DNA of 64,000 bases from Calvatia gigantea (Eukaryota > Basidiomycota > Agaricomycetes > Agaricales > Lycoperdaceae): positions 2,480,001 to 2,544,000 of the forward strand of contig JACAAK010000004.1 in the NCBI GenBank assembly GCA_025093985.1. The letters run 5' to 3'. Positions 1 to 10,190 of this stretch are shown here, piece by piece. Numbering within the stretch: the stretch's first letter is position 1; every line of letters begins with the position of its first letter. Position numbers and translations under genes: made by a program. The notes below the pieces were generated by a model. It saw only the letters and a list, made by a program, of their open reading frames with translations, searched no databases and was not told the origin of the DNA.

Positions 1-224
1 ATGCGTGGTGGTCCATCGTGTTTTACCCCGCAACTGATGCCCCGAAATTCCACAAGGGGATGATAGCAATGTTATGTGTCTGTGTTGTTACCCTTGGAGT
101 GACTTACCTAGTGTACTACCTGGAGCAACGCGAAAAGCGGCAAAAGCGGAAGACGCAACAGCACTCCTCACCAGAAGCAGGGAGAGTCGATGAAACTAAG
201 CGGTCATTGGAGACGGGAAGTTAG
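1..224 (+). CDS. MFS transporter, C-terminal fragment (anion:cation symporter type)
   Basis: This is the 3' end of a gene cut by the left edge of the window; the frame is open from base 3 to a TAG at 222-224. The fragment is about 73 residues. It starts with a short loop (WWSIVFYPATDAPKF), continues with one hydrophobic helix (roughly MIAMLCVCVVTLGVTYLVYY), and ends in a basic cytosolic tail (EQREKRQKRK) followed by a polar Ser/Thr/Glu-rich end. The ATDAPKF-type loop before the last helix followed by a charged tail is what the C-terminus of allantoate/nicotinate-type (Dal5-like) major facilitator permeases looks like. The substrate cannot be told from this piece. The next gene converges on it from the opposite strand. 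Confidence 0.6.
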   Translation, partial: AWWSIVFYPATDAPKFHKGMIAMLCVCVVTLGVTYLVYYLEQREKRQKRKTQQHSSPEAGRVDETKRSLETGS

Positions 225-558
225 GCAAGCCGCCCAGGACTGTTAATGATAGTTTTGTATTATTTAGAGATCGGATTCTTGTTACTACAACTGCAAGAGA
301 TAGTCAATCTGTTACTCTCCTGGAGATATGATTGGCACCAGTGCAACTGGCTCTGCCTGACGGCTGAGCGACGCGTGGGGGGGTATTACACGGAGGTATG
401 GTCGAGAGTGAATTAGAAATCAGAACCTGCGCAATTTAATTAGTTGGAATTTCGGGCAAGAAAAGTTACTCGCGCCTTGAGACTTTCTACGTACGGGTAT
501 ATGGCGGCCCAGTGACGGTGGTTTTGGATGGGGCCTCTGAGGGTTGCACTAGGCTGGG
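225..558. other. Intergenic, between two converging genes
   Basis: This interval lies between the stop of the MFS fragment and the stop of the minus-strand membrane protein. It presumably holds both 3' UTRs. I see no conserved coding frame, repeat or RNA gene in it. Confidence 0.6.
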
Positions 559-1311
559 TCAGTTGCCGTATCCCCAAGCTGGGCGTGGATCGGTTCGGGG
601 AACACGGGCAGTACCAACATCCCCAGACCACGGTGGCTGGACGTTCCCAATCAGGGTGTGTTGGCTTTCTGAAGCAGGGAACCGATAGGGATCCTGGTGA
701 GGCCTGGCAAGGGGGGCTGATGCGGGATTCATCCCAGGGTAGCCACGACCGAGATTGCCGCCCATGGCACTATTATCGATGCTATGTCCATTGTCAGAAC
801 TCAGGAGACTAAAGCGTCGCTTCTCGGTTGCATCTCCTCCCATTGGAGAAGGGTCGAATGAAACAGCTTCTGCATGCAACCGTTGGCGCCGGCTTCGCCT
901 AATCGCAATTGTCGCGATGGCTATGAGGAGAGCTAGCCCAGCCACCCCCACAATGGCTAAGATTGTACCAGAAAGGGCTTTGTTTTGTAAGAAGCCCTTG
1001 GAGCTTGAGGACGGCGCCGCTTGGATGCTGGGCTCGGGGCTCGGAGTAGTGTACAAGGTGACGTAATAGGTGCTACCATCGGCTGAAGTCGTTGTCTGGA
1101 TGGAAAAGTCTGATGGGGTCGGCGTAGGGGTGAGGGGCAGTGATTCCGAGCTCGAGACGGAGTCCGTTGATGATGTAGTCGCCAAGGACGACTCGGAAAC
1201 CACGGGTGCGGTTTGCGACGCCTGAGTAAGCGACGTGACACTGGTAGCTGAGCTGGCGGGAACGGATCTTCGGGAAGACGTAGCATTAGTGAACCGGAGC
1301 GGATTCCATAC
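559..1311 (-). CDS. Single-pass membrane protein with Ser/Thr-rich ectodomain (5' exons unresolved)
   Basis: I do not recognise a named family. The C-terminal exon reads from a codon block around WNPLRFTNATSS to a stop at 559. It shows a Ser/Thr/Pro-rich stretch (probably extracellular and O-glycosylated), one transmembrane helix (about LSGTILAIVGVAGLALLIAI), a stop-transfer cluster RRSRRQR, and a polar cytosolic tail with phosphorylatable Ser and Pro-rich segments. The layout resembles the many small fungal cell-wall-sensor-like or SKG6/Mid2-like membrane proteins. A stop in this frame at 1312-1314 shows that an intron precedes the exon. The 5' part, with a signal peptide, probably lies between about 1320 and 1560 on the minus strand, but I could not join it with confidence, so the given start is the exon edge and not the start codon. 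Confidence 0.5.
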   Translation of the reverse strand, partial: VWNPLRFTNATSSRRSVPASSATSVTSLTQASQTAPVVSESSLATTSSTDSVSSSESLPLTPTPTPSDFSIQTTTSADGSTYYVTLYTTPSPEPSIQAAPSSSSKGFLQNKALSGTILAIVGVAGLALLIAIATIAIRRSRRQRLHAEAVSFDPSPMGGDATEKRRFSLLSSDNGHSIDNSAMGGNLGRGYPGMNPASAPLARPHQDPYRFPASESQHTLIGNVQPPWSGDVGTARVPRTDPRPAWGYGN

Positions 1312-2013
1312 TTATCGCAACTGACTGTGTTACACTTCCAGAATTTGTCAGTCCTGCTGGCCTGGTGGCGGTGTGTTATGGTACACAATCAATGACGACC
1401 CAGCTTTATAATCTGGCAAGTTCAGGCTCACAATGAAGGCTCAGGAAGGGGCAATGGACTGTAAACTAGTAAATACCGCTTGAACCACCAACGAAAAGGG
1501 CGACTCACAGGATCGTGAAGAGATCTGTCGGAGGCTCCGTCAGTCTCTTACTCACGATTATGGGGATGGACTTACTGGGTAACTGCCTTTGCTCGAATAC
1601 AACCATGACCGCGAGCAGTTGATATCGCGATTGGGGAAAAAAGAGAGTGGGGGTTCGACTCCGGAATGAAGCCTCAGGAAGGAGGGGGAGGTAGAAAGGA
1701 GGTTGGGGAAGGTTAAACTAGGGGGGGGGTTAAGAAGAGGTCTTTTCCACTCCACAAACAGCGCGTGCCATCTAACGCTAAACCTTTTGAATTCTGCGTC
1801 CATTGTGATATTGGAGCGGGGCGATGGTAATTCTCGAGTTGTCATCACGACGTTGGAGTCCATCGGTCTCAATGGCAGGTGGTGTTCAAGCCTTGGTACG
1901 TCACTTCTGGCTTGCGCGGGGTATAGTTTACATTGCATGTACGTATTTTTAATTTTGAAAACCAAGATAACCTAAAGGTCTGGTTGCTTGGCGGGTCCGA
2001 TTGACTCGTCACA
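1312..2013. other. Upstream region of the membrane protein; 3' flank of the PKA subunit gene
   Basis: The part next to 1312 probably carries the missing 5' exons of the Ser/Thr-rich membrane protein (minus strand). From about 1560 to 2013 I see no conserved frame. The 3' UTR of the PKA regulatory subunit gene should enter this interval from the right. Confidence 0.4.
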
Positions 2014-3420
2014 TTATTGGTTAGAGAACGAGTCATATTCCCCAGCTTTCTTCTCCATAACATCTTTGAGGGGCCCGAGCAAGCGGCGAAACGCAGCAGC
2101 ATCTAGTGCTGCCACCATCAGTCTGTTCTTCGCTACGACAGACGCTGCCCGTGGTTGTTCATGGAGCAGAGAAAGTTCTGGGGGAAATCACGTCAGGCAA
2201 TGGTAACGTGAATGATTGCGGAGGCGAGTTCACCTCCGAAGTAGTCTCCTTTTTTGAGGTGGCCAATTTCCCTGCCTTGTTGCGTGACGATAGCTTCCCC
2301 GTCTTCAATGAGGAAGAATTTATCTTGACCAGGGTCTCCCTCCTGTACCACCATCATCCCGTCTTCATAAATCTCTCTGTTCAAGGCATCTGCAATCTTG
2401 CTCTTCTGCTGTGCGTCAAGGGATGAGAACAGCTCAACGCCTCCCAAAAAGTCCTCGTACATCATACGACGCTTATGCGCCAATTTCAACACGATAGTGC
2501 GGAATGTCATACGGTCAAGTGACCAGAGGTGAGAATCTGCCATGGCAAGGACACTTGCTGCACGAGGATGACCATACAACAGAGCCAGCTCGCCCACATA
2601 ACTGCCGGCTGGACACTCCGCAACCTTTGTCCCCAGTTCGGGGTGGACAACAGTCCGAGGGTATTTTCCCTCGGGGTGCCCCTTGATGAATACGTGAAGC
2701 AATCCCGATTGGACAATGTAGAATGCATCTCCGGGGTCTCCTTGACGGATGAGAATATCGCCTTTCCTGATAATCCGCTCTTGCATTGCACTAAGCACGG
2801 CTTTTTCCTGTTCTTCAGCCAAGTCGCGAAAGATAAAGAGTCTCCTGGTGATGTTCCTGATTCGCTCGGTCTCTTCTGATATTTTTGGGTATACGGGCGA
2901 GGGAGCGTCAGGTGTGTCCACATCGATAGACTCAGCAAAAACTGAAGAGCGACGTTGGAAAATGGCTGAATTGGGAGGATGAAAGAAGTCGCCTGAATCC
3001 GTGCCCGTGGGGGTGATATCATCGAATTGGTTGAATGTGGACAGAGTGGATGAAAGAGGTGGTATGTGTGGTTGCTCCTGTGTTCCGAGTCCTGAACGGT
3101 GGGTCCAATGAATCGGGCAGGAGGGCGTTGCCGGGAATGTTTAGGGTCCCAAATGGAGCGATGCTGGCTCCCATGGACGGACGTAGGGTGACAAAGGACG
3201 CCTGGGAGGGAGTTCTTCGACCGGTGGTTGAGTTATCGTCGTAGAGGTCCTCCGGGATGTTATTCAGGCGGGATCGCTGGGACAGGAGATTGCGAATTCT
3301 CGCCCTCTGTTCTTCTAACCGAGACTGGAACCAGTTGGCGCAGAACTGGAGGACGTCGTCCGGCCGCGCACGCTGCACGTCGCGGGTGAGATCTTCGATA
3401 AGGTAATCGAAAGTGGTCAT
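2014..3420 (-). CDS. cAMP-dependent protein kinase regulatory subunit
   Basis: This is the regulatory (R) subunit that holds PKA catalytic subunits inactive until cAMP binds. The order seen is: an N-terminal dimerisation/docking region (MTTFDYLIEDLTRDVQRARP); a pseudosubstrate-type inhibitor site RRSSV at 2940-2954; then two cyclic-nucleotide domains. Domain A has the phosphate-binding cassette GELALLYGHPRAAS. Domain B has GELSLLHEQPRAAS, obtained only after splicing. Proposed exons are 3420-3183, 3091-2234 and 2177-2014. The last intron (2178-2233, 56 nt) is well supported because it converts an out-of-frame FGGEL into the conserved FGELSLL. The first intron (3092-3182, donor GTCCGT) is less certain. 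The start is the first ATG before the dimerisation segment. The inhibitor site is SS rather than a plain RRxA/S, so it can be phosphorylated (type II-like), as in other fungi. Confidence 0.9.
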
Positions 3421-3536
3421 TCAAGCAGAGATAAGTGGGTTGGGATAAGGGCTAAATACAAGGACTGCTATGGACGACACTAGTTATTCAATCAAATGCG
3501 GAATTCCATTGTATTTGCTATCACTACGTAACTACC

Positions 3537-5224
3537 TTAGTCTGCGTCGTCCACCCACTCTCCCGCCATCACTCGTTCCATGTATCGCTGAACCCACCGA
3601 GGTCGCCGTGCGTGCCTCTCCCGGAGGGTACGCCGCCATTCTTCCGCCCTCTCCTCGTTCTTCTGTGCCTCCTCGTCTGTCAAATCTGTTCGAGGTGACG
3701 CATCCCGCGTATTTATTTCGGTTCTGACGGTCCCCTCCCGTGCCCGTAACACAGTTCTCCTCTGATTCCAGATAGCAGGATGTAGAGTAGTCACCAGCAA
3801 CCCAAAGAATGTCACGATCTTGTGCCCTAAACCGGGCTCCATCGAATTTTCTTGCGTTGCTTCTGTCAATACCTGTCGTTCTGTCTCGACGTTTATATTC
3901 CCCAACATTTCCATCAACGCTCTTGACTGTCCTCTCCTCTGCACGGGATGGATATTGGGGCCGGGCATAGCAGGTGCTGCACCTGGCTGTTCAGGGACGC
4001 CTGGGACTCGTGCCCCATCTTGTCGACCGTTCTGTTCATTCTGTTGTAACTGTCGGAGTAGATTATTTCGAATGGGTTGCCAGATTTCGTAGAGCATCCA
4101 AGCCAAAATCAGTATACCAAATATTGGCTTGCGAGTCGGGGCCACGAAGTAGAGCAATAAAGATGTTCGGAGGATGAGCATGAAGAGTGGTGCAAGTAAT
4201 GGGCGTAGAGGCACATCCTGGAGCCGATTCCCGACCCGAGGTTGTTCCCTATTTCGGATAGCACCAACATTCGGTACATTGTGGACGGGTGGGAGACCCA
4301 TCTGTTGCAGCAGGTCATTAAGGTGAGGAATATTAGCTACGGTTTGGTGGTCGGGTATAGTTTGGGTAATAGTATGATTGGGTTGTGATTGAGCTTCTTC
4401 ACGGATTTCCTTCGTGAGTACCGAGAACGTATAGCTGAGAACTCGCAGAGCATGGGCTTGAGCGGGAGTTGGTTGAGCATTTGCATTCTTGAGTGATAGA
4501 TAAGGAGTATCTCTACAAGGATGTTAAGTTTTGCATTGATCCTCGCAAAACTGCAGAGTTACGCACCCAATTACTACCCGCTCATACTGCAGGCCACCTG
4601 GTATAACTTCGGGATATGGTTCATCCAATATGGCCGGCCAACTCCACCCGTTGTCTTCGAGTAGCTTAATGGCTTCCTCACGTTGGCGAGGCATTGCATG
4701 AGCACCTGCGGGATTTGTACGCCCTTCCATTAGCACGGCGATTGCCTCCACATGCTTGGCAAAAACAAAAGGCAATCGTTCTGCGGTAAGGTTGGACTGT
4801 GCAGTTGGAGCGGTAGTGGGTTGGGTCGACTGAGGAGCAGGATAAGTAGGAGTAGGTCTCGGAGCAACATTTCTACGTTGGATAGTTGTCGCTTCAACTG
4901 TCGGTGGCCCAGCCACCCAAGCAGAAGGGTGCACCGAGAGATGTACCACACGGGGTTCATTGGACTATGTTGGAGATTGATTAACGAAAAAGATAAAGGA
5001 AGGATAGGTTAACAAATGCCTACCTTCCATATGGCTGCTACCTTCTCGTCATCGGCCAGGAACCGTCCTCTCCAGATCAGCTTTTGACCTTCCACACGAG
5101 GTCGACCGGGGCATGTCCGATAGATTTCTTCTTTGGCTTCGAGTATAGTACAAGTTTCCGGAATTTCTACAGTAAAGGAACGAGCGTAAGTAGGAAGCTC
5201 AATACGGAGTTGGATGATAGACAT
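3537..5224 (-). CDS. HERP/Usa1-like ubiquitin-like-domain membrane protein (ERAD)
   Basis: The N-terminus (about residues 5-85) is a ubiquitin-like fold: MSIIQLRIELPTYARSF, then GRPRVEGQKLIWRGRFL and, across an intron, RVVHLSV. The EGQKLIWRGRFL strand-turn matches the EDQRLIYSGKLL region of HERPUD1. A Pro/Thr-rich linker follows, then a membrane hairpin (LLAPLFMLILRTSLLLYFVA and FGILILAWMLYEIW), a long polar segment, a further hydrophobic stretch (VTFFGLLVTTLHPAIW), and an acidic/basic C-terminus. This is the architecture of HERP in animals and Usa1 in yeast, which organise the Hrd1 ubiquitin ligase at the ER. Exons: 5224-5024, 4964-4578, 4487-3537; introns 59 and 90 nt, both phase 0. Identification is by domain order and the UBL pattern, and no enzyme activity is expected. 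Confidence 0.7.
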
Positions 5225-5426
5225 GGATGAGAGGAAAGGTTAGGACAATTCGTCAACGTGGAACCCTGGAATAGGGAGCGCTCGTCATCCAGTATCACGT
5301 GCCGGCCCGAGTCTGCACCGCCAGTAACGAATTAATGAAATTCGACGAGTTTCTCCAGGACACCTGAACATTTTACAGTATGCCCGTAATTAAACTACAG
5401 TAATACCCACTCTTCCTTGGGTCTAC
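5225..5426. other. Intergenic, with a CACGTG box
   Basis: This is the promoter side of the HERP-like gene and the 3' flank of the oxidoreductase, both on the minus strand. A palindromic CACGTG (5296-5301) lies 72 bp upstream of the HERP-like start. I see no coding frame. Confidence 0.4.
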
Positions 5427-6795
5427 TCAAGCCTGTGGAACATCGAGCGTCCTCCCTTCCTTTGAGCTTTTGTGTGCAAGTTCTATCAGCTCGATAACAG
5501 TTTGAGCATCCTTCCAAGGAACGAGCAAATCTGCGCCTTCCCTAATGGCAGCCGCCAAATTTCTGAACAAATCGGTGTAGCACCCAGCACTATCTGAGGG
5601 CCATCTGTCGAAGAATCAGCAACGCTTAAAAAGGGGTGTCTGAAGGGTCTGACGTGGTTTTACTGAATGTCACGCCATCGTTCTGTACATTCTCAACAAG
5701 TCCCCACAAAGATTCAGGTTCTTTCCCGTAACTGAGTTCGAGAATGCCCTCCGGTTTCGGCATCGCTTTGAGTTGCTCTTCCTGGACGTCGACGCCATAC
5801 TTGGTATATGTACCCCGAGTCCCACGAACGACATATCGTACTTGTGAGGAACGGGCGGAGAGTATGTGGCCTCTCAGGATGGCAGTTATGGGATATGGTC
5901 GAACTGGGTTCCTGGAGTAGTGAAGGTGAATCGTAAACTGATGTTCAGGGGAAGATACGATTATTAAGGTTGTAGATCATGACGGTTTAGAAATAGGGGT
6001 CACGCACGGAGTCATCGACTTCTGGACTCCCGAGTCCTCTTAGATTTTGGATAAAGCCAGTAATCTTGTCAGGACGTCCGAAAAGGGCGAGCGACTGGTC
6101 GATAAGATGCGCTCCTAGGTCATATGTGAGGCCAGCTGCGGGCCTTGCTTCGTCTTTCCATGACCCCTTCAGGCCAGCGCGGTAGCGATCATGGCTGCAG
6201 CCATCATTAACGTCACAGCTTTAGGAGAAAAACTTTGAAGTTAGATGGCTTACTGCGATTCAAATTCGGTGATCGTCCCCAATGAATACGCTGATGACTT
6301 TGGGAGCGCCAGCAATTTCTTGAGTGCAAAGAAGTCTGAGTCCCATCGTCTGTTCTGGTATGCGTAGAGAATAAGGTTCTTGGATTTGGCGATCTCGTAG
6401 AGTTCCCGAGCCTGTTCGGAAGTTTGAGTGATAGGTTTGTCCACCAGAACTTCCGAAGAGAGATGGATATTAGCTGTGCCAGGGGGTGTCAATTTTCTCC
6501 GCTTACCGTGCTTCCCTGATAGGAGAGCGGCTTTCGCGAATTGATAGTGAGTGTCATTTGGTGTGCCGATCACGATGAGTTCGATTTCGGGATCTGCGAT
6601 GACTGCCTCGAGGGTCCTATAAATCTGAACTGAAATTCCGAACCGTCGTTTGACGCTACCGCCGTCCTGAGTGGGATTCCTCTCGAGAACGGAGTGAAGT
6701 GTGAATAACTCATTCAGCGCAAGTATGAAGGGAACATGGAAGGTCAAGCCTGCAAGGCCAACACCGAGAACACAGGTCCTAATAGGCTTCAGCAT
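5427..6795 (-). CDS. Gfo/Idh/MocA-family NAD(P)-dependent oxidoreductase
   Basis: The N-terminus is a Rossmann fold: TCVLGVGLAGLTFHVPFI, with the dinucleotide loop GVGLAG around residue 10. IVIGTPNDTHYQFAKAALL and, after splicing out an intron, GKHVLVDKPITQTSEQA follow. The EKP-type motif (here VDKP) is the family hallmark. Downstream come YQNRRWDSDFFALKKLL, the segment FESHHDRYR, and GLTYDLGAHLIDQSLALFG, the usual family sequence around the catalytic His (H in GAHLIDQ). The C-terminal alpha/beta domain ends RTLDVPQA. At least five introns are needed, with clear GT-AG sites. The last is best placed with donor GTCAGA, giving TTWPSDSAGCYTDLFRN. The start is the ATG at 6795, directly before the Rossmann strand; the frame is open further upstream but enters the inverted-repeat element. 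The substrate is unknown; yeast YMR315W is a distant relative. Confidence 0.8.
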
Positions 6796-6922
6796 CGATA
6801 AGGGAGTGACAGGAGTCAAAAAAGAGATCAGCCAGGATGACCAACCCGCCATCTGTATTCGGAACAACATGCAGGATTGGTTATTCCAACAACCTATCAA
6901 TGTCATTGGCCAGAAGTTAAAC

Positions 6923-7438
6923 TGGATGACTTCCCATAGGATTTAGAATTCTAGATCATATTTCTAAACCTTAATGGCACTTGATGCCGAAAAATTAGCC
7001 GAGCTACCGCATGAATCCAAACTGCTGAGGCCATGACAATTTCACGCCACAAATTGATGAGCCTCTGATATCCTTCAGAAGTGGTCGCAGCCAGCAAAGA
7101 GGTACAACAATTTAACTTGATCACTATTATGTCCTTATTGTTTGGAGACCTGCAGCGGCCTCATATTGTATTTTGGAGGGAGGAAAGTACGTACACACCC
7201 AAAAGATAAAGGACCCAAGTGGGGAAATGATGGCGGAGCCCCAAAAAAGGGTTTATAACGAGTGTCTGCAACTAGGAAGGGGGGTAGGAGGCCTCCTCTA
7301 GATTAAGGTTTAGAAAAGGCTCCCTTTTGAGATCCGAAACGATCCCATCACCCGGCTTTCCTGGCAAGTCACGTTCCTACCACTTGGAGCGATTTAGAAA
7401 AATAATCTAGAATTCTAAACGCTGCGGGAAGTCATCCA
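6923..7438. mobile_element. MITE-like inverted-repeat element in the promoter interval
   Basis: Two arms in inverted orientation, 6923-6970 and the reverse complement of 7391-7438, align without gaps over 48 positions. About 41 are identical by my count. The outer 13 bases (TGGATGACTTCCC) and an inner 15-base core (TTTAGAATTCTAGAT) are perfect. The 420-bp interior has no open frame of note, so if this is a transposon it is non-autonomous. Similarity fades within a few bases outside the arms (around 6919 and 7442); I could not identify a clear target-site duplication. It sits between the oxidoreductase start and the GH9 start, which diverge here. The alignment was done by eye. Confidence 0.5.
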
Positions 7439-7485
7439 CTTAGAACCTTCAACCAGTTAACCACCCTGCGTCCACCTATTAGAGT

Positions 7486-7491
7486 CACGTG
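7486..7491. promoter_or_regulatory. CACGTG box upstream of the GH9 gene
   Basis: A palindromic CACGTG (inside GTCACGTG) lies 134 bp upstream of the GH9 start codon, just outside the inverted-repeat element. This is the core bound by bHLH factors (Cbf1/Pho4/SREBP type). Function is inferred from the motif only. Confidence 0.25.
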
Positions 7492-7624
7492 TATCACGCA
7501 TGACTTCAGTCACATCACCCCCTCTTCGTTGATGTGCGTCTATTTTTATCTATCGTTCAACCCGATTTAAAGTTGAACTTTGTATGACCGTCAGCCTCCC
7601 GCCCCGACCCGCTCACGACTCTCC

Positions 7625-9944
7625 ATGCGTGCCTCTGTGATAATAGCGCTGGTATCCGGCCTCGCCTTTCCATGTCTTGCCCAACTCTCATTGCCTAATC
7701 CCCCGTATCTGCCCCCAAATCCATCTGTTGGAGCTGTACAGTCCCTTGGTGGATATCCTAACCAACAATGGACAAATCTTCTTGGCAGCCTACTGTATTT
7801 CTATGAGGTACAGCGAAGCGGAAACCTTCCGGGTTCCAACAGAGTCGCCTGGCGAAATTCGAGCACCCTCGACGACGGGAAGGATGCTGGAGTTGATCTG
7901 AGTGGTGCGTTTGCCCGTTTCTGAACCCCTATTCTTTAGTTGAGAAATTCCTGTCTAGGTGGATATTACGATGCGGGAGGTAAAGGACCATTTTCTTTTT
8001 GTTAGCCGGCCTGTTCATATACCTTTCTCGGTCAGATTATATCAAGGCCACCTTCCCGCTTGTGAGTGTATACCTCTCTGATTATCCCTTCAGGTGTGAT
8101 TTTATTTTATTTTATTTTTTGCAGAGCTTCACCTTAATGTCGATATGCTGGGGAGCGACAGACTTTGGCCGAGGTGAGTGTCCAAAACTAATTTTGCCCA
8201 TAAAACCAACTCGGCCCTAGGTTATGACCTTGCCAACCAGACGTCTTATCTGGATGACATGCTGCGCTGGGGACTTGATTGGCTCATCAAGGTCTGCTCA
8301 CTTCAACTCGGAGCTCCTTCAACTCTTAGTTTTACGTTTTTTAGGCACATCCCAATGACGATACGTTATACGTCCTGGTTGGAGATCGTCAGTTTTTTTT
8401 TTGTTTGCAATAAAATCTCTCAGCCTAATTCTTTATTATTAAAAAGCCGTCGATGACGATAATTACTGGGGCGGCGACCGCAATGTACCTACTCCGCGAC
8501 CTGCCTTCCAAGTAAACGTGACAAAACCAGGCACCGACGTGGCTGCTGGTACAGCGGCTGCATTTGCTGCGTGTGCCAACCTCTATCGTAATAAGGGTTT
8601 TAACGGTACCTTCTCGGGCCCCCCAACGCTCACAAATGCCTCTTATGCTGATACCCTTCTTACCCATGCCAAATCCTTGTACTCCTTTGCTGTCAATGCG
8701 ACAGGAGGCCGCAAAGTTTATCAGAAATCCGTCCCCCCCGCAGATAGGAGCTATGGTTCGTCCGGCTACGGAGATGAACTTGCCATTGCCGCGCTTTTCC
8801 TATCTTGGGCCATGGATTCGCAAGATATGTACGACCAGGCGACCTCACATTGGACGAAATACAATTTGGACCAACAGGATCGTATTTTCAATTGGGACTC
8901 GAAAGCTCCCGGTCTCCCGATTTTGTTTACCCAAGTTCTGCGAAGTTCGAATTTCGTCACTGGTAACACCTCCGATTGGCAGCTCCAAGCCGAAAATTAT
9001 CTGGATGAGATTGTGGAACGTCGTAGTCCAGGGAGGATGACGAAAGGTATTCCGGCCAATTTTCCAGTCTCCTAACGCTGCTCAATAAACACGGAACTAG
9101 GGGGACTGTTGTACTATGACGGTGATTCCGATAATGCGAGTCTAAATCCAGCCCTCAACGCCGCAATGCTCCTCACGCGCTATGCTCCGTATGCTTCTTC
9201 AACCGAGAAGCGGGCCGCCTACCTAGTTAGTCACCCTATATACCCCCTAAAAACCTTCAACACATTGAACATGTGAACAGCGCTTCGCGCAGTCGCAGGT
9301 CGACTACGCACTTGGAAATAATTCAATGTCAGGTAAGCTTAGAATTCATATCTTAACTAACCCATCCATTTGACACCCTCCATTTCTGATTCGGGCATTT
9401 TCAAGTCCCGTATGTTGTTGGCGTAAACCCCAACTCGCCATCCAATCCCCACTCAGCACTGGCTAGTGGAGGAACCAACGTCAATGCAATTGATACTGAC
9501 CCCGCAAATACCACGTACACCATTTATGGGGCAGTGATAGGTGGACCGGACGTAAATGATAGGTATTTTGATATCCGGAGCGATTGGCCGGAGACTGAGG
9601 TGGGGCACCTATCACTCACACTGCACATCCTCGGCTAACTTATTACGCCCTGAAAGGTCGCCCTGGACTACAATGCCCCGCTCCTAACATTAGCTGCGTA
9701 CAATGTCATGCAAACGACTGTCGATCCATTCTATACGAGTCTTGAAGACGGCGCATACGCTAAAGTCAAACCAACGGGATATCCTTGCGATGCCGCTTTC
9801 AAACAAGGCTGTCCTTCACCAAGACTCAGTCCTGGAGCTCGTGTTGCAATGGCGCTCTGCATCACAATTGTTGGCTTGGTCCTCATTGGTTTGACTTTGT
9901 ATTGGTATTACCTTGGACAGAAGCACAAGAAGGGCACTCTCTGA
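7625..9944 (+). CDS. GH9 endoglucanase, membrane-anchored
   Basis: This is a beta-1,4-glucanase of glycoside hydrolase family 9. A signal peptide (MRASVIIALVSGLAFPCLA) precedes the mature start QLSLPNPPYLPP. The exons then spell the catalytic domain: SGGYYDAGDYIKATFPL (the YDAGD nucleophile/base motif), FTLMSICWGATDFG, LDDMLRWGLDWLIKAHPNDD, DDDNYWGGDRN, VDYALGNNSMS, PYVVGVNPNSPSNPHSALASGG (the His-motif region) and DWPETEVALDYNAPLL, containing the catalytic Glu. After about 530 residues there is a C-terminal helix (ARVAMALCITIVGLVLIGLTL) and a short basic tail ending KKGTL, so the enzyme is probably anchored in the plasma membrane. About ten short introns interrupt it; donors and acceptors are mostly GTRNGT/YAG. 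The first ATG before the signal peptide is used. The other strand holds no competing gene. Confidence 0.9.
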
Positions 9945-10190
9945 GAGAAAAGATCTACTGTGATTCCCCTTTTCTCTTCCCTTCCTTGGTTCTCTGCTTT
10001 ACGATTTCGCTTACGATCGAACGAACAACTTGTACATCGATGTTTTCTTAACTGTTCTTTTGTGTTGGTGCACTTATGGTCGTGTCGTTATAATTTGAGG
10101 GGAGTAATTATATGATTGCACGAATATATCCACGACATATGCATGAAAAGTGTCTATGGTAAATGTGCGGGTATCCAATGAACAATTTCA

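Noticed and set aside
1640..1690. Possible tRNA T-arm (GGTTCGACTCC)
   Set aside because: No matching five-base stem, no anticodon arm and no acceptor stem can be folded around it.
1558..1965. Minus-strand open frame of 135 codons downstream of the PKA gene
   Set aside because: No ATG in good context, no domain, and biased low-complexity Pro/Ser composition typical of chance frames.
6961..6975. TTTCTAAACCTTAAT as an internal telomere-like repeat
   Set aside because: Not a repeat of TTAGGG type and not in tandem; better explained as part of the inverted-repeat element.
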